From Azospirillum brasilense (GTDB taxonomy: Bacteria; Pseudomonadota; Alphaproteobacteria; Azospirillales; Azospirillaceae), in the NCBI RefSeq assembly GCF_007827815.1, contig NZ_VITH01000015.1, positions 62,001-126,000 of the forward strand: a DNA stretch of 64,000 nt, in the 5' to 3' direction. The position numbers were made by a program, and so were the translations under genes. The notes under the pieces are model-generated. The model saw only the letters and a program-made list of their open reading frames with translations, was not told the origin of the DNA and did no database searches. Below, in pieces: positions 37,201 through 43,714 of the stretch; position 1 is the stretch's first letter; each line of letters starts with the position of its first letter.

Positions 37201-38946
37201 ACCGCGACCGCGACCATCGGCGTCACCGTGGCGCCGCCGAACGCCTCCCCCGTCCTGATCGACACCAACCTCGACGTCACCGTGGCGGCGGAGGCCCTGG
37301 CCGCCCCCACCGCGGGCACGGCCGGCTTCGCGGTGTCCAAGCTGGTCGGGCTGAACGGCAGCGGCCCCGCCAACGTCACCGACACCGACGCCGGGGCCGT
37401 CGTCGGCATCGCCCTGACCGGCACCAACGAGAGCTATGGCCGCTGGTGGTTCTCCACCGACAACGGTGCGACCTGGAACCTCGTCGGCGCGGTCAACGAC
37501 AGCGATTCCGCCCTTCTGCTGCGCGCGACCGACCGGCTCTACTTCCAGCCCAACGCCGCGGTGCCGGCCACCGTCAACGGCGCCCTGACCATACGCGCCT
37601 GGGACCAGACCACGGGCAGCGCCGGCTCCAAGACCGCCATCACCCTCGGCGACGGCAGCGCCTTCTCCGCCGCGACGGACACCGTCACCCTGCATCCCGG
37701 CGTGTTGATCCCCAACGGCACCTTCGACAAAGGGCTGACCGGCTGGAGCTACACCGGCGGCGCCACGGTGGGCGCGACCGGCGACGGCCATGAGGGCACC
37801 CTGACCTCGGCGGGCGGGCAGTCGCCGACGCAGCTCGAGGACTTCCTCGGCCTCGCCCACGGCTCCATCGCGGCGGCGACCGGCACCATCCCGTCCTTCG
37901 GCCACGCGATGAAGCTGGCCAGCACCGTCACGGTGACGAAGGACACGACGCTGACCTTCGACTGGACCTTCATCTTCTCCGACCCCGGCTATCACGACTT
38001 CGCCTTCGTCAGCGTCAACGGCGTGGTCACCCTGCTCGCCAAGGAGGCGAGCGCCAACGGCAAGTTTAGCGTGGTGATCCCCGCCAACACCACCCTGACG
38101 CTGGGCTTCGGCACCTCCGACACCAGCGACAACAGCGTCAACCCGGTGTTGCGCGTCGACAACGTCAAGCTGACCACCGTCGCCAGCGACCCCATCGTGC
38201 TGGACATGGCCGGCGACGGGCTGGCCCTGCGGGCGCTGACCGACGGCGTCCTGTTCGACGTCAGCGGCGACGGCGTGGCCGACCGCACCGGCTGGGTCGG
38301 CAAGGGCAACGCCCTGCTGGTGCGCGACGACAACCACAACGGGCAAATCGACGACGGGCGCGAACTGGTGTCGGAGCACTTCGGAAAAGGCTTCAACAGC
38401 AGCCTGGAGGCGCTCGCCTCGCTCGACAGCAACCACGACGGGCGCATCGACGCCGCGGACGAGAGCTTCGCCACGCTCCAGGTCTGGCAGGACGACGGCG
38501 ACGGGGTGAGCCAGCCGGGCGAGCTGCGCACGCTGGCCGACGCCGGCATCCTCTCCATCGCCACCGCGGCCACCCTGACCGGACCGACGCTGGCCGACAC
38601 GACGCTGGCCGGCAACCACATCCTCGGCACCACCAGCATGACCATGGCCGACGGCAGCAGCCGCGTGGTGGCCGGCGTCGCCTTCGACGTGCAGGCCACC
38701 GTCGCGGCGCAGCTGCACAGCCAGCCGCTGGCCGCATCGCCAGCGCCAGCGGCTCAGGCCGACCACGGACGCTTCGACTACGCGGCGCTGCTCTCCTCCG
38801 GCCTGGGTCTGCCGGACAATGTTCCGGTTGTGCAGAACGGAGTGGATGCACACGCGGGGGACTGGGCGATGGCCGTTCACAGCGCAGACACACATCACGT
38901 CACAACCCATGCCCCGACGATTGTGCCGGTTGCAGAAACTTCATGA
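31213..38946 (+). CDS. Giant repeat protein, predicted type I secretion substrate/adhesin
   Basis: This 2577-residue, very Ala/Gly/Thr-rich protein has almost no cysteine and no Sec signal. Regions: an Ala-rich helical part with five ~70-residue repeats (about 110-456), a charged Lys/Glu/Ala linker (about 463-556), one degenerate plus seven conserved ~155-residue beta repeats (644-1879; VNDAPVATGT...LPTIAEDTANPAG...WQYWTG...NWNGTTP), a cadherin-like domain (1880-2010), a jelly-roll-like segment with IPNGTFDKGLTGWSY (near 2164), and a Ca-binding-type end: DPIVLDMAGDG (2327), DDNHNGQIDDG (2373), DSNHDGRID (2405). Such C-termini are typical of RTX-like type I substrates. TolC, ABC and HlyD-like genes follow directly. 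ATG 31213 follows GAGAGGG. A surface adhesin or matrix role is inferred. Confidence 0.85.
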   Translation: MPDTLNATTPLLTIPDALASEAAAVLLGGDPGALKAVQEKLAAALTGQGLPEGAAGSVADGWMRDVAAGVGASATPDDAIAQASRVAAGTAARMAQAAQETAALTGEQRLAVALAQGQGLGPDNAANSKAASDLSAALFSGVMDPAARPAGAADPIAALSQALTAPPAAPTAPEAVPISPSDKLAAALASGVGVQDAVTALGPAPGGHFAQALEHALSSGADAAGAVAEAQALSAAGAVQTTSVAVEQTDGARLLGALAAGKTDGAGGALAGTPAFTSVLNDALAQGAAPDAALGASARAQTDMAARQEAAAVPAKPADALVASLSSGQNVAATVKTFAAAAGLDGAAAGGFGDALGRALSGGQEMAGALGSAQQTVSTALSLSAETAKGVKSDGLIAALASGQNVQQAVQALGGSGAAFNAALGQALADGRAPGQALAAARQTAETVQQNAQGSEVPVSAENKALADLANPPPAGEAAKEGAKADGDKSGGEKANAEKAGEQVAEAPAEGKEGGEKDDAKEEAKGEDGDKAADKPAADASPDAAAAKGESSPAPAKSGMGSEPALKAISFDVAGTAKSADTVTPGVTAPAPSSGATPATTPVTRTLTSDPFAVAAQIQQQVARALEAAANALPVTVPPVAAPTLSSGFDAAAFTKALAIAEGTAAPAGFAVFHLIEAMFRPGEAGSSVIGVAVVANPDSTSGVWQYSLDGGAWRTVGTVGDGAALVLPGSALLRFLPADNWNGTTPSLGLRAVNSAWTEGFSGAEHRLFTLTGVGGTTPLSADVVPLTLEVTPVNGSPVATGTTAVLAAVTEDSANPAGASVAALFGGLFSDPTDAVFGAVGNGFAGVAVIANPADATQGQWQYWTGSAWAAVGTVSDGNALLLAADATLRFLPAANWNGVPPSLTVRLIDDSQGPVTNGERADATAADGDSRYSLGTVALTTAVSAVNDAPVATGTTATLPTIAEDTANPAGTTVTALFGALFSDAADAVSGGSTANGFAGVVVVGNAATAAQGTWQYWTGTAWAGIGAASDADGLLLAADTALRFVPAVNWNGTTPALTVRLVEDGGAPLVTGNRVDLTTGVGGSSVYSAGTVALTGTVTPVNDAPIATGTTATLPTIAEDTANPAGATVSSLFGHLFSDATDTVAGGSAANSFAGVAIVGNAATAQGVWQYWTGSAWAAVGTVSDGNALLLAADATLRFLPAANWNGVPPSLMVRLIDDSQGPVVSGERADATGAGGDSRYSLGTVALTTAVSAVNDAPVATGTTATLPTIAEDTANPAGTTVTALFGALFSDAADAVSGGSTANGFAGVVVVGNAATAAQGTWQYWTGTAWAGIGAASDADGLLLSANTALRFVPAANWNGTTPTLTVRLVEDGGAPLVTGGRVDLTGGVGGSSVYSAGTVALTGTVTPVNDAPIATGTTATLPTIAEDTANPAGATVSSLFAHLFSDATDTVAGGSAANGFAGIAVVGNAATAQGVWQYWTGTGWSAVGAASDGNALLLSANTALRFVPAANWNGTTPVLTVRLIDDSQGAVTSGGRVVLTSVGGSTAYSAGTVALTGTVTPVNDAPVATGTVAVLPTIAEDTANPAGATVSSLFGHLFSDAADAVSGGSAADTLAGIVVVGNAAIAAQGAWQYWTGAAWADIGAASGGNGLLLAANTALRFVPAANWNGTTPPLTVRLVDTSHGPIASGARVDATNVGGSTAYSAGTIALTGAVLPVNDAPVATGTTATLPTIAEDTVNPAGTSVTALFGHLFSDPADAVPGGSSANGFAGVAIVGNAATAGQGVWQYWSGFAWITVGAVAEGSALVVAASALLRFLPAADWNGTTPALTVRLIEDGGAPVVTGGRVDLTTGVGGSTVYSADTIALTGTVTPVNDAPQITAGTTALATMKGVAVAVTGLSVSDVDAGALPMLVTLTAGHGTLTLASAGWDAVITGNGTDSVTIRATLATINGLLGAANGVLYTASSYTGADAIRIVVNDLGNGGAGGPLTATATIGVTVAPPNASPVLIDTNLDVTVAAEALAAPTAGTAGFAVSKLVGLNGSGPANVTDTDAGAVVGIALTGTNESYGRWWFSTDNGATWNLVGAVNDSDSALLLRATDRLYFQPNAAVPATVNGALTIRAWDQTTGSAGSKTAITLGDGSAFSAATDTVTLHPGVLIPNGTFDKGLTGWSYTGGATVGATGDGHEGTLTSAGGQSPTQLEDFLGLAHGSIAAATGTIPSFGHAMKLASTVTVTKDTTLTFDWTFIFSDPGYHDFAFVSVNGVVTLLAKEASANGKFSVVIPANTTLTLGFGTSDTSDNSVNPVLRVDNVKLTTVASDPIVLDMAGDGLALRALTDGVLFDVSGDGVADRTGWVGKGNALLVRDDNHNGQIDDGRELVSEHFGKGFNSSLEALASLDSNHDGRIDAADESFATLQVWQDDGDGVSQPGELRTLADAGILSIATAATLTGPTLADTTLAGNHILGTTSMTMADGSSRVVAGVAFDVQATVAAQLHSQPLAASPAPAAQADHGRFDYAALLSSGLGLPDNVPVVQNGVDAHAGDWAMAVHSADTHHVTTHAPTIVPVAETS
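31540..32580 (+). repeat. Ala-rich ~70-residue repeats inside the giant gene
   Basis: Five imperfect units begin near 31543, 31756, 31966, 32167 and 32392 (spacing 201-225 bp). Each encodes a pattern LxxALxxGxxxxxAVxALxxx...FxxALxxALxxG...ALxxA, seen best in the last two (LVASLSSGQNVAATVKTFA; LIAALASGQNVQQAVQALG). They predict an alpha-helical array. Confidence 0.65.
33142..36849 (+). repeat. Eight-unit beta-repeat block with 930-bp higher-order period
   Basis: Unit starts (VN-D/G codons) are at 33595, 34057, 34525, 34987, 35455, 35917 and 36382, after one degenerate unit from 33142. Unit lengths alternate 462, 468, 462, 468, 462, 465 and 468 bp. DNA is nearly identical between positions 930 bp apart (for example 34057-34400 with 34987-35330; 33800-34050 with 34730-34980), so pairs of units were duplicated recently. 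Confidence 0.9.
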
Positions 38947-38970
38947 TCGACTGACAGAATTCGTCGCATT

Positions 38971-39054
38971 TTTAGGTATTTGGATACTGTTTTGTCCTAA
39001 ATGAGTATGAGAGTTCTCGACTAAGATCATCATCGCTGTAAGCCAAACGGCTTA
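38971..39054. promoter_or_regulatory. Paired dyads between giant gene and tolC-like gene
   Basis: Inverted repeat TTTAGG (38971-38976) / CCTAAA (38996-39001) encloses GTAT/ATAC, and a second hairpin TAAGCC-AAAC-GGCTTA lies at 39039-39054, 27 bp before the TolC-like gene. The region is AT-rich. It could attenuate transcription from the very abundant substrate gene into the exporter genes, or hold a separate promoter. Confidence 0.45.
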
Positions 39055-39080
39055 GACATGCGGCGATCTCCAGGACCCTC

Positions 39081-40493
39081 ATGCACAAGTTTTGTCTTAT
39101 CGCCACGGTTGCGCTTCCGCTCCTGACCGGAGCGCCACAATCTCTGGTTGCGTCTCCGCGCGACGAGGTGGTGGCGCTGATCGGCAAGGCGACGGAGAGC
39201 CACGACCGCCTGCGCGGGGCGGAGGCCGCCGCCGACGGGGCGCGCAACGCCCTGCGGGTCAGCCATGGCGGCTGGTTCCCGACGCTGAGCCTGTCGGCCA
39301 ACGGCGGGCGCGAGAGCACGACCAAGCCGGCGGGCCTGCCCAACACCGACATGAACGCCTCGCAGTTTTCAGCGCGGGCGACGCAGCTGATCTGGGACTT
39401 CGACGCGACCAACGCCGACATCCGGCGCGCCCAGGTGACGCTGGTCCGCGCCGACATCGCGGTGGAGCGCACCCGGCAGGAGTTGCTGGTGGAGGGCCTC
39501 ACCGCCTACGCCAGCCTCGTCCGCGCCCACCAGCTGCTCGCCTTCGCCCGCCAGTCCGAAGACAACATCCGGCGCCAGACCGGGCTTGAGGAGGTGCGGC
39601 TTCAGGAGGGCTTCGGCTTCTCCACCGATGTCCTCCAGGCCAAGAGCCAGCTGGCCGGCGCCCAGGCCCGCCGCGTGGCGGCGGAGGAGGCGACGCAGAC
39701 CGCGCAGAGCCGCTTCCAGGCCTTCTTCGGCCATGTCCCCTTCCAGGTCAGCAACGCCCAGGTCCTGGCGATGACGCGCGCCGGCCTGCCCGTGTCGATG
39801 GACGCGGCGGTGGAGGAGGCGCGCCGCCACAACCCGCGCCTTCAGGAACTGGCCCTGACCACCGCGGCGGCGCAGGAGGCGGTGACCGCGGTGCGCGGCC
39901 GCACCCTCTACCCGCGGATCGACGGCTTCGTGGAACACAACATCAAGCGCGACGTCGCCGGCCAGTCCGGGCGGCAGAACGAGCTGCTGTTCAAGCTCCA
40001 GGTCACCTTCTCGCTGAACACCGGCCTGACCGCGCTCAACAGCATCCGTCTGGCCGAGGCCGACCTGCGGGCCGCCGACGCCACCTGGGCCGACCAGGAG
40101 CGCACGGTGCTGGAGACCGTCCGCAACAGCTGGAACCGGCTGGAGAGCGCCCGCGCCCAGGTGCAGCTGCTGAACGATCAGGCGAGCCTCGCCGCCGGCT
40201 TCCTCGACGTGGCGCGGTCGGAGCGCGAGCTGGGCACCCGGTCGCTGATCGACATCCTCTCGGGCGAGACGACGCTGATCAACGCGCGCAGCGACGCCGC
40301 GGCGGCGGAGACGGAGCTGGTGCTGGCCGGTTACCGCCTGCTCGCCGCCATGGGACGGCTGAACGCCACCGACATCCAAACCAAGCCGATGCCGAAGCTG
40401 ACCGCACCGGGCCGCGGCGCTTTCCGCGATCAGGGCCAACGTGATCCCGGCCAGCGTGATCAGGGCCGCCGCGGCACGGGAGACCAGCGATGA
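39081..40493 (+). CDS. TolC family outer-membrane efflux protein (type I secretion)
   Basis: This 470-residue protein has a signal peptide (MHKFCLIATVALPLLTGAPQ, cleavage near LVA-S) and a TolC-like architecture of two homologous halves rich in long helices (ALRVSHGGWFPTLSLSANGG; RGRTLYPRIDGFVEHN) with repeated heptad regions. It should form the trimeric outer-membrane duct of the secretion system. Its last codons overlap the exporter ATPase gene by 4 bp. The C-terminal tail is Arg/Gln/Gly-rich (QRDPGQRDQGRRG) and repetitive. Confidence 0.92.
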   Translation: MHKFCLIATVALPLLTGAPQSLVASPRDEVVALIGKATESHDRLRGAEAAADGARNALRVSHGGWFPTLSLSANGGRESTTKPAGLPNTDMNASQFSARATQLIWDFDATNADIRRAQVTLVRADIAVERTRQELLVEGLTAYASLVRAHQLLAFARQSEDNIRRQTGLEEVRLQEGFGFSTDVLQAKSQLAGAQARRVAAEEATQTAQSRFQAFFGHVPFQVSNAQVLAMTRAGLPVSMDAAVEEARRHNPRLQELALTTAAAQEAVTAVRGRTLYPRIDGFVEHNIKRDVAGQSGRQNELLFKLQVTFSLNTGLTALNSIRLAEADLRAADATWADQERTVLETVRNSWNRLESARAQVQLLNDQASLAAGFLDVARSERELGTRSLIDILSGETTLINARSDAAAAETELVLAGYRLLAAMGRLNATDIQTKPMPKLTAPGRGAFRDQGQRDPGQRDQGRRGTGDQR

Positions 40494-42172
40494 GCGGCGG
40501 CGCCATCGGCCTGCTGGTGCTGCGGCTGCGCGCCAACCTGCGGCTGACCGCCCGCGTCTTCGCGGCGTCTCTGGCGGCGAACCTGCTCGGGCTGGCCTCC
40601 TCCTTCTACACGATGCTGGTGCTGAACCGGTACGTGACGCACGGCGTCGACTCCACGCTGGCGGCGCTGACCGTCGGCGTCGTGCTGTCCATCGCCTTCG
40701 AGCATCTGTTCCGCCACGTCCGGCTGGGCATCGCCGGGCGCATCGGGCGGGCCGAGCACGAGCGTCTGACCACCGGGGCCTTCGGCATCCTGATGACCGC
40801 GCGCAGCGGCGCCGGATCGGCGGAGGGCGACGCGGCCCGGCGCGAGGCGCTGCGGGCGCCGGAGCAGATCGACTCCGCGCTCGGCTCCGCCAACCTCGCG
40901 ACGCTGTTCGACCTGCCCTTCGCGCTCGGCTTCATCCTCGTGGTGGCGCTGATCTCCTGGCCGCTGGCGGCGATCTGCCTCCTCTTCACGCTGCTGGCCA
41001 TCGCCGCCGGGCTGCTGGCCCAGGCGGACATGCGCGCGGTCGGGCGCGACCTCGCCCAAGCCGGCGCCGACGCCCAGGGGCTGGTCACCACCGCCATCGT
41101 CGGGCGCGACGCGGTCGCCCTGTTCGGCGGCGCCAAGCCGCTGCTCGGCGACTGGCAGCGCGCGGCCAAGGCGCTGCGCGTGGTCCGCGAGCGCATGTCG
41201 ATGCGCCAGGGCCGCGCCCAGTCGGCGGCGCAGAGCCTCCAGGCGCTCCAGGGCGTGGCGGTCATCGCCACCGGCGCCGTTCTGGTGGTGCGCGGCGAGC
41301 TGGACGTCGGGTCGCTGATCGGCATCAACCTGCTGGTCGGCCGGGCGCTGGCCCCCTTCACCCGGCTGGCCCAGATCGGCGAGTCCCTGGCGATGGCCCG
41401 GCAGGCGCAGGCGCGGCTGGAGCAGTTCGCCCGCACCGCGGTCGAGCCGACCGGCGGCACCAGCCTGCCCCGCTACGCCGGCACGCTGGAACTGCGCGAC
41501 CTGACCTTCACCCCGCCGGGCGGCGTCACGCCGCTGCTGCGCCGGCTGAACCTGTCGGTGCCTGCCGGCAACATCCTGGTGCTGAAGGGCCGCAACGGCT
41601 CCGGCAAATCGACGCTGATCCGCCTGATCGCCGGGCTGGCCGACCCGCAGGAGGGTGCCGTGCTGGCCGACGGCGTGGACATCCGCAAATTCGCCCCTTC
41701 CTGGTGGCGCCAGCAGATCGGGCTGCTGCCGCAGGAGCCGGTGTTCCTCAACCGCACGATCCGCGAGAACCTGCTGCTCGCCAACCCGCGCCTGTCGGAG
41801 ACGGAGCTTCACGCCGTCCTGCACCGCGCCGGGGCCGACCGCACGGTGGCCGACTGCGCCCAGGGGCTCGACACGCCGCTGCGCAACTTCGGCCACGAGC
41901 TGCCGACCGGCCACCGCCGCCGGCTGGCGCTGGCCCGCGCCCTGGCGGTCGGCGGACGGCTGATCCTGCTCGACGAGCCGACCGACGGGCTGGACTCGGA
42001 CGGCACCGCCACCGTCTACCGCACGCTGATCGAGCTGGCGCGCAGCGGCCACACGGTGATCATCGCCTCCCACGACCCGCGCATCCTCCAGGGCGCCTCG
42101 CTGGTGCTCGACCTCGACCAACCGAACGGCACCGTGGCTGCCCGTGAAGCGGCCGGGGTGGTGACGCCATGA
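40490..42172 (+). CDS. Type I secretion ABC exporter (permease-ATPase fusion)
   Basis: This 560-residue inner-membrane protein has an N-terminal six-helix domain and a C-terminal ATPase: Walker A KGRNGSGKST (near 366), Q-loop LLPQEPVFLNRTI, a divergent ABC signature LPTGHRRRLALARAL (near 471) in place of LSGGQ, Walker B LILLDEPTDGLD and switch His in ASHDPR. No N-terminal C39 peptidase domain is present, so the substrate is probably exported without leader cleavage by this protein. The gene overlaps both neighbours by 4 bp, so the three exporter parts are translationally coupled. Confidence 0.92.
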   Translation: MSGGAIGLLVLRLRANLRLTARVFAASLAANLLGLASSFYTMLVLNRYVTHGVDSTLAALTVGVVLSIAFEHLFRHVRLGIAGRIGRAEHERLTTGAFGILMTARSGAGSAEGDAARREALRAPEQIDSALGSANLATLFDLPFALGFILVVALISWPLAAICLLFTLLAIAAGLLAQADMRAVGRDLAQAGADAQGLVTTAIVGRDAVALFGGAKPLLGDWQRAAKALRVVRERMSMRQGRAQSAAQSLQALQGVAVIATGAVLVVRGELDVGSLIGINLLVGRALAPFTRLAQIGESLAMARQAQARLEQFARTAVEPTGGTSLPRYAGTLELRDLTFTPPGGVTPLLRRLNLSVPAGNILVLKGRNGSGKSTLIRLIAGLADPQEGAVLADGVDIRKFAPSWWRQQIGLLPQEPVFLNRTIRENLLLANPRLSETELHAVLHRAGADRTVADCAQGLDTPLRNFGHELPTGHRRRLALARALAVGGRLILLDEPTDGLDSDGTATVYRTLIELARSGHTVIIASHDPRILQGASLVLDLDQPNGTVAAREAAGVVTP

Positions 42173-43533
42173 AGCCGCTTCCCCTGCTGACCCGCAAGCC
42201 CGCCGCCGCTCCGGCCCTCGCCGTGCCGAACGCCATCCCCTCGCCCCTGCCGGGACCAGACCCCGCGGACACGGAAAGCCGTTTCGGCGACGGCCTGTTC
42301 GTCGTCAGCATCGCCGCCTTCCTCGCCGCACTCGGCTGGGCGGCGATCGCCGAGCTGAACGTCTCCAGCAGCGCGCCCGGCGACGTGGTGCCGCTGTCCT
42401 ACAACCAGTCGGTCCAGCATTTCGAGGGCGGCATCGTCCGCGACATCCTGGTGCAGGAGGGCGATTCGGTCACCGCCGGCCAGACGCTGGTCGAGCTGGA
42501 CCAGACCAAGATCCGCGCCGACCTGGAGGAGTTGAAGCTGCGCCTCGGCTCGCTGTCCGCCGACACCGCGCGGCTGGAGGCCGAGGTCGGGCGCCGCGAG
42601 ACCATCGATTTCCCCGAGCGGCTGCTGCGCGAGCGGCCCGATCTGGTGGCGCAAACCCGCGACCTGTTCCGCGCCCGCCGCGACCGGCTGGCCTCCGACC
42701 TCGACATCCAGCGCCAGGACATCGCCCAGCGCGAGCAGCAGGTGGCCGCCGTGCGGGCGCGCATCGGCGGCTCCCAGGTGGCGCAGGGGCTGATCCGCGA
42801 GCAGCTCTCCATCAGCGAGACCCTGCTGAAGCGCGAGATCACCAACCGCATGAAGCACCTGGAGCTGCTGCGCGACGACGCCCGCGTCAGCAGCGCCATC
42901 GCCGAGGACCGCGCCACGCTGGCCCAGGCCGAGGCGGCGCTGGCCGAGGCGCGCAGCAAGCTGGTGTGGATCGGCCGCAAGTACGAGGAAGAGAGCCGCA
43001 ACGCCCTCGACGAGGCCCGCCGCAACCACGACGAACTGTCGCAGCGCCTGACCCGCTACCAGGACAGCCTGGATCGCAGCAGCCTGCGGGCGCCCATGGA
43101 CGGCATCGTCAAGACGCTGGCCGTCTCGACCAAGGGCGCGGTGGTCAAGGCCGGCGAGACGGTGGTGGAGCTGGTGCCGCGCGACGGCAAGCTGGTGGTG
43201 GACGCCCGCCTGCCGGTGCAGGACATCGGCTATGTCCGCCCCGACCAGCCGGTGGTGGTGACTCTGGCCGGCGGCGACGCCTCGCGCTTCGGCCACATCG
43301 AGGGGCGGGTGCGGACGATCAGCCCGGACACCCTGCTCGACGCCAACAAGCAGTCCTACTACAAGGTCCGCGTCGAGCTGCCGGTGACCCGTTTCGACTA
43401 CGGCGGCAAGACCTACGCGCTGTTCCCCGGCGTGCGCGTGACCTGCAGCATCCTGACCGGGCGGCGCACCATCCTCGACTATGTGTTCTCGCCGGTCCTC
43501 AACGGCCTCCAGCACGCGATGCAGGAGCAATGA
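42169..43533 (+). CDS. HlyD-type periplasmic adaptor (membrane fusion protein)
   Basis: This 454-residue protein has a cytoplasmic N-terminus, one membrane helix (about residues 43-63, FVVSIAAFLAALGWAAIAELNV), a beta-barrel/lipoyl region (SVQHFEGGIVRDILVQEGDSVTAGQTLVELDQT), a long coiled-coil hairpin, and the lipoyl return (SLRAPMDGIVKTLAVSTKGAVVKAGETVVELVP). This is the PrtE/HlyD layout connecting exporter and TolC. It ends the secretion gene set; a palindromic repeat element lies 26 bp after it. Confidence 0.93.
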   Translation: MKPLPLLTRKPAAAPALAVPNAIPSPLPGPDPADTESRFGDGLFVVSIAAFLAALGWAAIAELNVSSSAPGDVVPLSYNQSVQHFEGGIVRDILVQEGDSVTAGQTLVELDQTKIRADLEELKLRLGSLSADTARLEAEVGRRETIDFPERLLRERPDLVAQTRDLFRARRDRLASDLDIQRQDIAQREQQVAAVRARIGGSQVAQGLIREQLSISETLLKREITNRMKHLELLRDDARVSSAIAEDRATLAQAEAALAEARSKLVWIGRKYEEESRNALDEARRNHDELSQRLTRYQDSLDRSSLRAPMDGIVKTLAVSTKGAVVKAGETVVELVPRDGKLVVDARLPVQDIGYVRPDQPVVVTLAGGDASRFGHIEGRVRTISPDTLLDANKQSYYKVRVELPVTRFDYGGKTYALFPGVRVTCSILTGRRTILDYVFSPVLNGLQHAMQEQ

Positions 43534-43558
43534 GGATGACCGGACCGATTGCCGCTTT

Positions 43559-43675
43559 CCCTCTCCCCTCTGGGGAGAGGGTCAGGGTGAGGGGGTTGCG
43601 CGTGGAGGCACGTCCAGCACAAGCGCAACCCCCTCACCGGCCCTCCGGGCCACCCTCTCCCCAGAGGGGAGAGGG
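43559..43675. repeat. Palindromic intergenic element, full copy
   Basis: Arms at 43559-43581 and 43653-43675 (CCCTCTCCCC...GGGGAGAGGG) flank a core with GGTGAGGGGGTTGCGC and its complement GCGCAACCCCCTCACC. The copy separates the type I secretion genes from the MscS-fusion operon and could fold as a transcript-ending structure. Confidence 0.85.
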
Positions 43676-43714
43676 CTATTTCCACCCCGACACGGACCGC
43701 CCGAGGCCCACCCC

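Noticed and set aside
34737..37793. Long Arg/Gly-rich plus-strand frame inside the giant gene
   Set aside because: It is the alternative frame of the beta-repeat DNA; its apparent repeats follow from the real gene's repeats.
40490..42172. Bacteriocin-type exporter with a C39 peptidase domain
   Set aside because: The N-terminus goes directly into membrane helices and lacks the Cys/His peptidase domain.
43481..43714. In-frame extension upstream of the MscS-fusion start
   Set aside because: It reads through the HlyD gene end and the palindromic element, giving repeat-derived peptide (PSPLWGEGQGEG); the anchor helix and a GAGG site support 43715.
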